64,000 nt of DNA from Endocalyx cinctus (Eukaryota; Ascomycota; Sordariomycetes; Amphisphaeriales; Apiosporaceae), in contig BCKC01000003.1 in the NCBI GenBank assembly GCA_001600455.1, positions 3,820,315 to 3,884,314 on the forward strand, given 5' to 3'. Made by a program: the position numbers and the translations under genes. The notes beneath the pieces were generated by a model. The model had not been told where the DNA came from, did no database searches, and worked only from the letters and a program-made list of their open reading frames with translations. Positions 23,917 through 35,060 of the stretch are shown here, piece by piece. Each line of letters starts with the position of its first letter. The first letter of the stretch is position 1.

Positions 23917-24396
23917 GGCGGAAATCACAGAGTTACTCGTAGTTACTGTTACAAAGAAAAAAAAATTGCAGAAACTGTAGTCTGCTACTCAGCAGTGGAT
24001 TGAATGCTGGGGTTGGCTAAATATTGAGGTGTCGTAGTACACGATCCTAGAGGAATATACTCCATTTCAGTATTACCCTAGCTAATCAAATCGTAAATCA
24101 GCAACCGAAAAAATATAGGTTCTATTTTATTTTATTTTATTTTATTATATTTTATGGCTTTTTATTTTCCTAAAAAGGAAAAAGAGGGAAACCATTTTCT
24201 TTTCGGTAGCCTGTATTTTAAAAAACTTGTTCCATATCGGATCCCGAAACAAACGATCCCTATAATCTCTCACCACTACGAGGTATCTATAGCTAATTCA
24301 TTAGCAGGTCAGCCCTAATTCATCACCGACTCAGTTAGAGTTAAAACAAGATATGCCTCTATCAAACCTTCGATCTCGCTGCTCGCTATATTCGTC
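23917..24396. promoter_or_regulatory. Divergent promoter of the NRPS and gliK-like genes
   Basis: A 480-base spacer with a TATTT pentamer run (about 24123-24155) and one exact TCGGN3CCGA palindrome. I see no remnant of an adenylation domain in it. Confidence 0.55.
24237..24247. promoter_or_regulatory. TCGGN3CCGA palindrome (TCGGATCCCGA)
   Basis: Exact match, about 0.15 kb upstream of the gliK-like start and 0.3 kb from the NRPS start. It is the best-placed copy for co-regulating a divergent pair. Confidence 0.6.
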
Positions 24397-25209
24397 ATGT
24401 TGATTCTTCACACTCTTCCTTCCCCACAGAAAAATGTGTGGTATTTCGCATATGGTTCGAACCTCGCAGAAGAAAAGTTTATTCAGCACCGGGGCATAGT
24501 ACCCATATCGACTTCGGTCGTTACGGTACCTGGTTGGGGTCTGATGATGGATAGCGCCGGATTCCCATACTCGGAACCTGCCTTTAGTAGTATATCACAA
24601 CTCCCATCAACCCTTGACCAGGATATCATTAATGTTATTGGTATTGCATACGAGCTGACCCCGGAAATGTATGAGAAAGTACTGGCCTCGGAGGGTGGAG
24701 GTATAGCTTATGCCGAAGTCGAAGTTCGGGCTATTGAACTTGACATCCGCAATGAAGAAGGTTTACACGTAGCGGGACGTACCATTCTTATAAGATCACT
24801 CATAACTGTGATGAGAAGAAAGGCTCGGCCAAGCATCCGATACATGGTATGTAGATCCTTTTATTTGACGATTTCCGTGAGGCTAAAAAGAAATATCAAA
24901 AAGAATCTTCTGAAACAAGGGGCAACCGAGTCTCGAATACCTTTAGAGTACCAGAAATTTCTAGCCCAGATACCAGTTTACCACCCACCTACCGATGCGC
25001 GAGGTAAGATGGGTGCCAGATTATTCCAATCATTCTGGGTGCCCGTCATGTCATGTATGAAAAAGGTAACTAAGGCAAGTTTAAGACGAAATGGTACAGG
25101 GTGCGCGCCACTCTGGGTCATCTACATGGTTAGAGCTACTGTTTTCTTAATGTGGTTCTACCACGACTACATTCATGCTTCGATTTGGGGAAGAGGTGAT
25201 GGGTTATGA
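24397..25209 (+). CDS. gliK-like: Gamma-glutamylcyclotransferase-like protein, GliK-like
   Basis: Two exons, 24397-24846 and 24904-25209, joined in phase 0 by a 57-base intron starting GTATGT; about 251 residues. The N-terminus has the family hallmark WYFAYGSNL; a Glu-rich segment with EGGGIAYAEV follows, and RYMNLLKQGA after the junction fits the family's C-terminal helix. The end, with WVIYMVRATVF and YHDYIHA and GRGDG, matches the hydrophobic tail typical of GliK rather than housekeeping enzymes. GliK removes gamma-glutamyl groups from the bis-glutathione adduct. It is divergent from the NRPS with the palindrome between them. It appears intact. Confidence 0.9.
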   Translation: MLILHTLPSPQKNVWYFAYGSNLAEEKFIQHRGIVPISTSVVTVPGWGLMMDSAGFPYSEPAFSSISQLPSTLDQDIINVIGIAYELTPEMYEKVLASEGGGIAYAEVEVRAIELDIRNEEGLHVAGRTILIRSLITVMRRKARPSIRYMVCRSFYLTISVRLKRNIKKNLLKQGATESRIPLEYQKFLAQIPVYHPPTDARGKMGARLFQSFWVPVMSCMKKVTKASLRRNGTGCAPLWVIYMVRATVFLMWFYHDYIHASIWGRGDGL

Positions 25210-25274
25210 TTTTTAAGGTGCTAGGCAGAAAGCTAATTTTTAAGGCTATTGATATCTGTCCATATTTCCTTATC

Positions 25275-26355
25275 CTACTCGTGAAATACTAAACAGCGGA
25301 CTTCGATACTCTCTCGTAAAGGGGCAGAAGCTGGTGCTTCGGGATGAGGAAACGCTCCATGGGGACACACTGAAACATTAAGCTCATCAGTTATCAATTC
25401 TTTATGACGAATGATCATCACTTACACTTCGCTACTTTTTCCTCGCTGTCCCAAATCTTAATCAGGGTTACTTCGTTCGTCTGTTGTCGAGAGAGGTAAT
25501 ACCACTCTTGTTCGCGAGAGTAACAGATAGAAACGGTCTGTCCAACCCGTTCGGTACGCTCCTTGAAGAGATCCGTAGGATGTACATCTGATTCGGTGAG
25601 AGTGCGATAATCCATTGTGGCCAAAGCCCAGTCTTCTACGGTCCCATGAATCGGTCGCCAGACACTTTTGCGTTGTGAGTTATGATCCGTTAGCTGAGAT
25701 ACCCTAATTGATGATTGCTTTTCACTCCACGGCTTACTTGATGACCTGTGCTCTTCCCTGGAGCAGTCTTTCGGCGTCATCTCCAGCGTGGCGCTTTACT
25801 CTCTCGATAGCTCCTAAGCTTGATCTGCTCATAATGAGTTAGTAATGTGTTTTTCCCCCTAAATCGCCGGTCTTGGTTTACTGGTCAACATGGGCCTGTT
25901 CTGAATATTAGTTGGTAAAAACTCAAGGACTTAATTAGAACACCTACCAAAGTAGCGGGCTGCTCTTTACCATTATCATTCTGCTCAGGGTGTAGAGAGG
26001 GATCACGTTTTCGATACGTATGGTCGAATATAATCACGCGTGAAGCCCCAGTTTTCAACTTTACAATATTCTCAACTACCGGATAGTACGCCTTCTCAAT
26101 CATAGGTTTATTTTTCTGCCTGATAGCCGTAACGAGCTCTTCTTTAATCCCCATATCATCAAAGAAACTAAATCCATGGATGTCTAGATCCCAACTTTCT
26201 TTCGTAGGTCTAGCATCATTAAAATAGACAGGATAGTCTTCGCTCTTGAAGTTCTGTTGTGGGAAATTCTCTTGCGTTTCCTTGCGGATATATGGTGCCT
26301 CCTGTTTCCCCACCCATGGTTCAAGAAACGACATATGGCTTTGTACTCTCGTCAT
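25275..26355 (-). CDS. AsaB/NvfI-like non-heme oxidoreductase, five exons with a 14-base microexon
   Basis: Exons inferred: 26355-25948, 25895-25882, 25824-25738, 25664-25426 and 25369-25275, giving about 280 residues with all phases consistent. Conserved pieces are IIFDHTYRKR, then AHVDQ, NVWRPIHGTVEDWALA, REQEWYYLS and a C-terminal PHGAFPHPEAP. This order is that of the AsaB hydroxylase/desaturase family (CmcJ-NvfI group), whose studied member NvfI is an Fe(II)/2-oxoglutarate enzyme using an HxD motif. Here the HxD (His138, Asp140) is encoded in the 14-base exon. It is not a standard gliotoxin gene, so it may mark a distinct tailoring step. Spliced this way it looks intact. Confidence 0.8.
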
Positions 26356-26743
26356 TTTTTTTTTCACAAACTATGATTATGGAACACTAACTCTCATCCT
26401 TATACGTTTCGGAGGCCACCCAATTTATTTATACCATGCTACATAATTAACAAGTTTGAATAATATAGTTATTCATTACGTATTCTTCGGAAATGAGATA
26501 CTGTTGGATTCGGTATCCGGATTATGGTTGATGTGGTTAATGCCCGACTTTACTATGAATACCGATAACATGTTCTCCGAGACTAGGCGAAAATCTCTCA
26601 TAGAGTCACCAGGTAACATTGTAACCAAACAAAAGTGTCTAAGCTAATCATGAGTTCTTGAACTGTCATAGTTGCTCGAAGAACTGAGGTCACATGCTTG
26701 GAGTAGGATGTAATATGATTTTACTCATCCAAGAACGTTGATT
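26356..26743. promoter_or_regulatory. Divergent promoter of the oxidoreductase and MFS genes
   Basis: A 388-base AT-rich spacer; contains TCGGTATCCGG at 26510-26520, one base off the cluster palindrome. Nothing else seen. Confidence 0.4.
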
Positions 26744-28305
26744 ATGGATAATATCGTTGACTCTGAAGTAACTCCCCTTCTCGTATCAATCGAACCTAAT
26801 ATTACCGGCTCGGATACTCTACATCAGCTACCGAACGACAATAGAACGAGAGTTGCCGCCCACACCCAAGAAAGTAAGATCGAATGGGTTCTCCCAATAG
26901 CCTTCACCGCAGCCTTCGCCATAGCAGCTACGTCTGCGACTTCGATATATGCATATGCTGATATACTATGCCGAGACCCCGCGCATTGTGAGCATGAGGA
27001 ACGGAACAGGTATTCTGAGGCGGTCGCGCTGGCCACTCTCATCTCTAATATCACCGGGATCGCTGTTATTGGTTTCTTAATGAAATTGAACGAGAATTAC
27101 CCGAAATTTGGATTGGCTTTTTGGATACTTTGCCGTTCAATGGGCATCGGGATTCTCTCATTAGGGGGCAAGTTTACTACCGCTCCGGCTCTCAGCACGA
27201 GCCTCCATTCTCACCCTTTTTTGTGATAAAAGGACAGAAGGGTCATTTTCACTTTCCACTAATGTTATAAAACGAGAATCTAGTCATTTTTCACGACATA
27301 CGTGTTGCCATCGCAAGTCAGATTCTCGAAGGTTTGGCGACAGATAACATCCTCCACTATACCTTAGCAGCTATATACATTCGCACCCACGATAGCGATC
27401 GATTTGCCCACCTAATGCGTACTTCTCTAGCACTTTACATGGCCGGCACGTCGATCAGTCCCTCTTTCGTCAACATACTTCCCAATTTCATTTTGAGCTT
27501 TTTTGTCGCCATCGGTTTACTGGTCGCGTCGCTATTGTACCTCGGGCTTATCGTTCCTACCTTCCCGAGTAAAAGGGACTGCGATTCATCCGACGCCACC
27601 GAAAATACCGATGGTCCCGGATCTCGTCCAAAACCTTATTTTAGCCCTCTGTCTAATTTACTTAGAGACCGCCATACGATCCTTCCGGCTGGTACAATCC
27701 TTCTGTATAATTGTTCCCAAGCCTACCTTTTCCCCGCCATCATGGTCCATACTTCACTGAAATTTGGCTTTACCAGTAAGGAGAATGGATACATCGTATC
27801 CATAGCTGCTGCTACCTCATCGGCTTGCCTTTTTTCCGCGTCCTATTTCGTTCCTATGTTTAGAAAATACAGGAAGAATCCCCAACAATTACGCGAAACA
27901 GCTCGGCGGGAGGTTGACACGGCTGACCACGATGGGGCAACGGATAGGCCACGTCTTTGCTTTGGCCCAAACGTAATATATGCCTTTCTCTCGATGTCTA
28001 TACAGCTGTTTTCTCTGCCGATGCTTGCGCTTATCAAGGTACCCCGTGCCGTGTACGCGATAATGGTACCCATTGCTTTCGGGCTCACGGCTCCGAGCCA
28101 TATCAAAAGTCACGGAGTCATTGTGGCTGCGGACAAGAACGCAGCTTTGGCGACGTTGGTCGTCATGGAAAGTCTCGGTGGCTTGGCCTCGCCTGTAGTT
28201 TTGGGTATGTTTCAGAGCTGGAGCGGTTCAGGAACTGTATTTTTAGCTTCAGCTGGTATAGTCGGCGCTTCCATACTATGTTTATTAAGTAGCGTGTTCA
28301 TATAA
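26744..28305 (+). CDS. MFS transporter, 12-TM type, candidate ETP exporter, with a GC-AG intron
   Basis: The N-terminal half (start ATG 26744) and C-terminal half are in different phases. No GT donor joins them to the conserved RVAIASQILEGLATDNILHY segment, but a GC donor (GCAAGT at 27168) with acceptor CTAG at 27283 does, giving exons 26744-27167 and 27284-28305 and about 481 residues. About 12 hydrophobic segments are visible, with a central loop (about residues 235-265). ETP clusters normally carry a 14-TM DHA2 pump (GliA); this is a different MFS branch and may have taken over export. Substrate unknown. Confidence 0.8.
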
Positions 28306-28401
28306 ATGTGAAGCAAATATATATTGACCGATATATTAATTTAAAGTGAAATAGCATGTGAAGTTTCAACTTAAAACCCCTTGGGGTACTGTATAACGGA
28401 A

Positions 28402-29885
28402 TCACCTTCCTACATCATGCATCAGCACGTCATCAAGCCTCTTCAAAGCTTCCGTGAGCTTTCCCGGTTCGATGGCGAAGTTAAGTCGGGCCCAGCCCTT
28501 CTCACATTCCGGCAAGTGATAACCCGATCCGGACGAGACGGAAATGCCGTGTTTCATATATAGCGCCAGCATCGCCTCTTCGTCTTCTTTCGTGCGTGCA
28601 CCCGGCGCTAATTGAGCGAAGACGAAAGGGGTTGAGGTGGCCGGCACGTACCGGATGCCATGTTTCTTTAGTATTTCGGTCAGTAGCCCGTAGGCTTCCG
28701 AGAGGCGTTGTGCGTTCATTTCCAATAGCCGCGGAAGGTCTGAAGAAGTTAATAGATCGGCGGTTACGAGAGCCGCTAGCGAAGACGTCTGCGTGTTAGA
28801 AGTCAGTGCTATCGCCGTAGCTAACGGCCTATTGGCCTGCGTGATGCAGCAGCCCTATGTTAAGATTAGTTTTTGAACAACCCCTGAATTGGTTCAACGC
28901 TAATCACTTACGACTCTGATACCGCTAGAGCCAAAATCCTTACTCACACTCCAAATCGTATGGACGTAAGAAGGATTGCATCCCATACCCTGGATATCTA
29001 TTCCCATGGCGGGCACAAAAGGCTCAGACGGAGCTATTTCCGGATTTGGAAATTGGGACATGGCGTATATCTCATCAGAAATGAAGTGAATATTTTTTTC
29101 GTTCGTAAACTTGACAATTTCCACGATAAGCTCTTTGGGGTAACATTGACCGAAAGGATTATTCGGGTTCGTCAGAAGTAGTCCCTTCACCGGATGTGGA
29201 GACTGGAGCAGAGCATCCTCCAGAGACGGTATTAGCTTAGTGGCTGAGAAGACATCATCAAAGCTCTCCGTTGGGACAAAGACTGGCTTCACTCTAGACC
29301 TCACGTTCAACAGCCAGTCAAATCCATCTACACCCGGTTAATTAGCATACTGGAGCATATCAAGAACGAAAGGATAGGTAAGAAAAGTTATATGATATTT
29401 CCGGCGGATAGACTCACTCCAGCATGGTGTCGGGACGAGAATACCATCCCCAGGCTCACATATATTGAACAAAAGAGAGTCTAGAGCAAATGCTGCTCCA
29501 GGTGCAATTGTGATATGTGCCTTTTCAACGGGAATAACGGGAGAGAAATAGGAGTTGAAGAAATGTGCTAAAGCACCTAAAACATTAGAATCACCGTTTA
29601 AGGAGTCAGGGTAGGATAGGTGCTGTGCCAAGGTTAATTACACAGCTTGGCTTCAACGTGTGAAGGATTACGCACATCGCGTGATAGTTTTTTCTCGAAA
29701 CTATCCTTGTATAAGTGGATTATTTGGTCTCTGAGCAGCCAATTATCAGAAGTAGTCATATCGATGACGGAAGTTTCTGTTGATAGGTTCTCTCGAGCCT
29801 GGACAGCGTTACTGATGCGCGGCCAAATAGCTGCGACATTCTCCGAGCCTCGGGATGAGAGTCCGCAGTCATCGAAGGGATCCAT
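28402..29885 (-). CDS. gliI-like: PLP-dependent C-S lyase/aminotransferase, GliI-like
   Basis: Four exons inferred: 29885-29676, 29622-29418, 29327-28912 and 28854-28402, about 427 residues. It belongs to fold-type I PLP enzymes of the ACC-synthase/aminotransferase class. Visible marks are HLSYPDSLNGD, the TIAPGAAFALD loop contacting the cofactor phosphate, NPNNPFG, SDEIYAMSQF and the Schiff-base Lys in SVSKDFGSSG. GliI cleaves C-S bonds of the trimmed cysteine adducts to release the dithiol. Each intron removes in-frame stops and restores an unbroken frame, so the gene seems functional. It is convergent with the MFS gene, with 96 bases between their ends. Confidence 0.9.
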
Positions 29886-31650
29886 TGCATGAGCCTATGG
29901 GGAATTAGTTGGATAAGTGTTCGCGAGTATAAGATTTGGTTCTCAATCTCCAAAGCTTATTCCTTCTGAAAAGAAAAACATGGGGCAAAGGATTGTTTTG
30001 GCATGTTGGTACATTATATACGGGCGACGGGGCTCGTAGTTGACTAGGGGTTGTAAAATGATGCCGGAAGGTCAGTGGAGATCAGCTGAGCCCGGGCTGC
30101 CGGGCTCAAATATTTCCCTATATTAAGATTCTGCGAAGCTTCCGTTAAAAAAATATTATAACAAAGCAACAACACGTATCGCGAAAAAGATATAATTCAC
30201 ACTACTAGCAGGCTCGCACCGGAACCCCCCAGACTCCCCTAACCTAACCCTAACGCGGCGCCGAGTCGCAGTGTAGTGGCAGGTTTATAGCATATTTACA
30301 GTGAAGTAACCCTGTAAAAAATCACCAAGTCAACATGCGTTAAGCTACTATTAAGTGGAATAAAAGCTACCTAGGGCTGCCAGAGGGTGTAACATTTAGA
30401 CCCAGGCAGCTAACCGCTGTTAACCCTCCCGGCAACTTTTTGCCCTCCCAGCCTCCCTGGTCAGCTGCGACCTCGTGAAGCTGTAAGCTCCACCTCTTCG
30501 GTTCCCGGCTTATGTCGTACTTGTAGTTACCACCCAGTACAAATCTTGATGAATAAGTAGTTAAAAGGCGCAATCTCGCAAGTTTACTTTTACGTCTATA
30601 GTAATGAATGAAAATCGAAATTATTTACATATATCATATGTCACAATTGCAAAATGTGTAGTTGAAGAAGTACCAAAGTATAACTGTTAGCCGCATCGTA
30701 GCAAATAGCCCTGTTAGCTACTACTAGCTGCCAAAACTAACAGGAAAACGAAGGTAAGTCTTAGAAAGGGCGTAGAAATGAGAACTAAGGTTGTTTCATT
30801 TACTATGAGGTTAATGAGCAACCACATAAACTAATATAATTAAGTAATTAGAATAAGGTGTCACTCAAACCTCTAAATTTTCACAGAAGCTTTACTAGCC
30901 TCATAGGGAGGCTGGGGGGCACCCCCTAAGAAACCAACGAACGCGAAGGATTCTTTTTTCTTTCACAGTAATATAATTTAAAGACAAGGTCGATTCTGCG
31001 TGCTGGGTTGTGGTTCAGGTTACTTAGGGTTGGCCAGGGATGGAAGGCATTTATATCTTCTCCTCGAGAGCCTTCGTAAATACTTATCTAATTAGCCATC
31101 GGGCTTGTAAAAAAAAAAAAAAAAAAAAAGAATTAGAGCTATAGCTACTATGTACATTCGATATGTATGATTAGTTATATTTTTTGTTTATACGGGCCGT
31201 TCCACCGAAATCCTTTCGCACGGCCTACATCCATCAGAGCCTACTACGAATCCTTCTGTAACGAGTGTCCAATCTGCAAGCATAACCAAGAGACAATAAT
31301 CCCGTACGTTTCGTATAAGTTCCAGGGCTGGCCTTTCTCACCACATGCTCTGATGCTGTGTAATATTATTGAATGTCTAAGTCTAAGTACCCCTCTTCAC
31401 TTCCAGGAATAACCATGCGAGATTAGATCTCGGGAGGATGCTGGAGTTTGTCATATACCAGCAGTTAACCCCCCTCACCATTTGGCTGAAATATTGTCCT
31501 CCCTACCTTTTCCTCATCAACTCTTTCAGCATGTATCTATCTCCTCTAAGGCAAGTCATTTTATATAATATGGGCCAAATCAAATGTAGCACTAATACTG
31601 GGTGAAGCCCTGAAAGTTCGGGTGCAGCCCGGGGGAGCAATACCCGGCAG
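29886..31650. other. Gene-poor spacer upstream of the regulator gene
   Basis: AT-rich overall. It holds a GAGCCCGG/CCGGGCTC inverted repeat (30088-30107), a CCTAACCCTAAC-like stretch near 30237, and a 21-base poly-A run (31109-31129). The frame at 30367-30573 on the minus strand has no recognisable family. The segment 30360-30960 has a different base texture and could be an old mobile-element remnant, but I see no element ends. Confidence 0.4.
30088..30107. repeat. Perfect 8-base inverted repeat with 4-base loop
   Basis: GAGCCCGG, then GCTG, then CCGGGCTC, upstream of the gliI-like gene. Could be a dimeric regulator site or a chance hairpin. Confidence 0.5.
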
Positions 31651-32833
31651 GTTAGACTTCGTACTGCATGCAATCAGTGCTGTGCGGCCAAGGTCAGTTT
31701 TATTCCGGCGAGATGAGATTACAAAAATAGACGGAGGCTTTTCTAAACTAGAAAAAATAACAACGCAGGTAAAATGTTCGGGTGAGAGAACCGGCTGCGC
31801 GCGATGCCGCGGAACTCGCTCAGAGTGTGTTTATTTAGAATCACGAGCCGGCAAAGTTCCTGGGATAAGGGCGAAAAAGAAGCAAGTCCGAAATGGAGAG
31901 TCCAGTCGAAATTCCAACCTCCCACCCAGCAACTCAGCCTGTTCCGGCGATACGCCGGCCGATCCAACCAGCGCAACAGCATTTTCCGAGCCCATTTCCC
32001 AGAATTCACATCGCAAGGAGATGGCACCTTGGACGGCTGAGTGGAATATGGAGACTACCGATATCAGTGACGACTTCACCAATGCTTCTAGCGTTGATAC
32101 GTCCAACCAGTCATCGAAAGACGGACCGTTTCCTCTATGCGATTCTACCATAACTTCTCCACACTCAGGAGAGTTCTCGTCAGCCGTGATAGATGCCAGC
32201 TTCACAGACTTTGACTTTGCGTTTTCGGCGAACGATACACCTTCGGCCAACCAGCCAGCCGAGACGTTTCCAACGAGACCTATGGCGCTTGGGTTAAAAC
32301 CGAGGAGCGAGATAGACAGCCAGTGTTCTTTGAGCTGCTGCGAGATGATCACGGATCTGGAGAATCTGATCATGGATGACGTCAAGACGTTCAAATTCCT
32401 CTTACGAATCATCAAGCAAACGCTAGATACGCTAGCGCATTTAATCGACGTGCAGCAGAATTCGAAGAATCTTCGGTGTCTTATGCTCTTCTACACGCTT
32501 ATGTATCAGATCATCGAGTTAATGGAAATTTCCTTGTCCACGGCGGTAACGGATAACAATCGGCGGCGAAGTAGGGGCCTCATCGCAACCGCGCCAAACT
32601 TGGGTTTCGGCGATTACTCGACCGACGCCGAGGAACTGCTGGCTGGTAGGAGGCAGGCAATACTTAGAGAAGTATCGCACTGCACAGATATTATAGGAAA
32701 GCTGAAAGGCATCGCTACGTTCGAGAGGGACCCGGGACACGTCTCGGGCCAGCTTCAGTGGCCACACACCTGTCACTTTGACCTGGAGCTCAGACTCAAG
32801 GACATTAGGGAGCAGTTAAGAAAAAGTGATTAA
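31651..32833 (+). CDS. gliZ-like: Zn(II)2Cys6 transcription factor, GliZ-like; first exon unresolved
   Basis: Visible exons are 31651-31692 and 31769-32833. Their junction falls inside the zinc cluster: RTACNQCCAAK joins VKCSGERTGCARCRGTRSECVY, giving the CX2C ... CX2C pattern with the usual intron after the Lys. A Ser/Asn/Pro-rich linker follows, then a helical C-terminal region containing RCLMLFYTLMYQIIELME, resembling the AflR-type regulatory domain. It should activate the cluster through TCGGN3CCGA-type palindromes. No ATG lies in frame between the TGA at 31603 and the zinc cluster, so a 5' exon must be spliced to about 31651, or the start is lost. Confidence 0.78.
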
Positions 32834-33357
32834 TCATTACAACACCTTATGAGAGTCTCAAAGTTGCTGTGCTAATTTTCTCTCTTGCTTACACACACAC
32901 ATCCCCCTCTACTATGACGTGTTTGACAGATCTTATGGCACGCATAGAGTACCATTGTATAGACAAATTTATTGACAAGTCTTGTAAGGAGTGAGCCACG
33001 ATAGGCTTATTCATGGAATAACAATTCATATCAAAGTTAATGCTTAAGGAAGAAAGTCCTAACTTTTTCTTCAAGTTTTAAGAGAAATAAATCCATACAT
33101 GATTCGGGCCCAATTATGTATGGTATCGCCTGAACTAGGCTGCTAGGTCAGAAGCGCGCCTAATTTCAGAAGCTCAGCTTGCCTGCTTCCTAATGTATAT
33201 GTACTAATAAACACTGCACATAGTCGATAGGTGATGGCTTTAGACTGAACTTACAGAGGCCTATAGAAGCATAATACGCGGCTGCCATTGTAGCTTTCTT
33301 TCTTGTCTCTCCCAAATTGATCGATCACTCACCATACTGACAGACTTATTATACCTC

Positions 33358-33388
<31 letters not shown>

Positions 33389-33639
33389 GAGTAAAACGCA
33401 GGGAAGCGGCGTAGAATCCATGGAACTTACGCCTGAATCCTACTTGTGTTGAAGTGTTCAGCTGATCACATCCCCACCTCTTCAGGAAGTCACTTATATT
33501 GGCAGCTAGGTATTTCTACCCGCTACAGCTGCTACTTACGTTGTGGAACATATGAGGATCCCGCCCTGTCCCCCTCGATGAGATTTTATTTCAATACTTC
33601 GTCCCGATATGCCCAGCTGCTTTTACCGGTTCAGTCTAC
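32834..33639. other. Spacer with T11-A20 homopolymer junction
   Basis: AT-rich, no gene recognised. An 11-base T run abuts a 20-base A run (33358-33388). The plus-strand frame 33446-33847 runs antisense over the P450 relic and shows no family signal. Confidence 0.45.
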
Positions 33640-35060
33640 GCGACGATCATTCGTGCCACTCTATTCCCCAGTTCAAGAGCAGAGCTACAATAATCATTTT
33701 CAGAACTGCGAACTGCCAAGAAGCGGCCGGGGCAAACACGAGTGCCATATCCCTATCTGCAACGTCAAATATGAGCCCATATTCCACTCACCTGTACCAG
33801 AATACATCTTCCTGCGTACGTACGTAGTACTTACTTATCTAATTTAACATGGAAGACACGAGGTAGTCGGTGGTTACTTACGCAAAGTAATTGGTCGTCA
33901 TAGTTGTAGCTATCCCATGTGCTGCGTCTCCTATGCTTCCTTCACTCTCGGCCACGATATGTAGCTCAGCGAATCGAAACTCATCAAAAACGCCTTCGCG
34001 GTCCATCTACATTGCCCGGGGCCGAAGTTCCAATCCAGAGTTTATACATCAGCTCCTTCGCTAATCTTTGGCAGTCGATATAAACGGTTGATGCATACCG
34101 CATAAGTGACTATTCGATGTAGTCAGTGTTATCCTCGTCGATATTTCCGTTACACCGATCTATGTGATACTCTAGCACCGCCACTATCATGTTTACGTAT
34201 TGTGTCAGCTTCCTTCGATGCCACGCTGCAAGAAGGAATGAGAACAACTCTCGAATTAGGCCTAGTGGTGGTTTCACGATAACGAGGGCCGTGCCAACAA
34301 TCGATATGACGAATTCGATAGGAAGCATAGTAAATTCATCATTTTAACATAGCTCTTGGCCCATGAGAATCCACGATGCCGGCCCGATGGACGATTGCAT
34401 TAAAAAGGCATTGTGCGTTGTGAACGACTCCATGTGTATCTGCCCTCAATTACTGCCGTGTACACGCATTCGACATGTCTGTTTACTTACCTTCCTGTCC
34501 TCTTAGCTCGGCTTTCAATGCATGCATGATCCCGTTTTCAATTATAGGTGTGAGGCGTTCTATTGTAATTTGTCGGTTACCTATAATTCGAACCCAGGTC
34601 GAGTGACACCGTGGAACGAACGAGTTCGTAAATTCAATCCCATTCTCACCACTTGCACTGTATCATCAATATCATATAGGTTTTCTACGCTAGTATGAAG
34701 CAAGAAGCCCTTACGTGGGAGGATCGAATTTAGCTCGGTTGCGTGGATGAGAAAAGAGAACACGGGCTTGGAAACGCATCCTCCAAGAAACACTCACACT
34801 GACGATGGCTCTGAAATGCTCAGCTGAGCGCAGTCGGCGACTCGTAAAGATGAAAAATAATTGGGAGGGAGAACTAATAAATCTTTCGCCCATCGGCGTA
34901 TCGAGAATGGCTGTCCCGTAGGCTTAGTGACGTTAAGCCATGGCCAAGTAACAAGTCGGAGTTTATTAATGATGGACGATCTCTGCGCGCTGCAGACATA
35001 TTTCCTGGTAACCTTTCCACGCCAAGTCCTGGATATGAAAAGGCCAAACAGCTCAATATG
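33640..35060 (-). pseudogene. Decayed cytochrome P450, possibly GliF-like
   Basis: Scattered P450-like pieces appear in the correct order on the minus strand but in changing phases. About 34970-34800 reads FSIRRWAKDLLVLPPNY, an N-terminal P450 segment. About 34700-34640 has a DDTVQVVR segment; 34560-34500 has ERLTPIIENGI; 34440-34110 has GQELC, a stop, and a long helical stretch with PPLGLIRELFSFL. About 34010-33880 resembles the I-helix (ATTMTTNYFA). About 33760-33660 resembles the region after the heme loop (LKMIIVALLLNWGIE) without the Cys ligand. The K-helix part is missing. Several stops and shifts make it non-functional. GliF-like identity is a guess from the cluster context. Confidence 0.6.

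Noticed and set aside
33446..33847. 133-residue plus-strand frame
   Set aside because: Overlaps the minus-strand P450 relic, has no family resemblance and no conserved texture.
34561..34620. Segment resembling a tRNA B box (ATTCGAACCC)
   Set aside because: No matching A box or cloverleaf, and it lies within the P450 relic.
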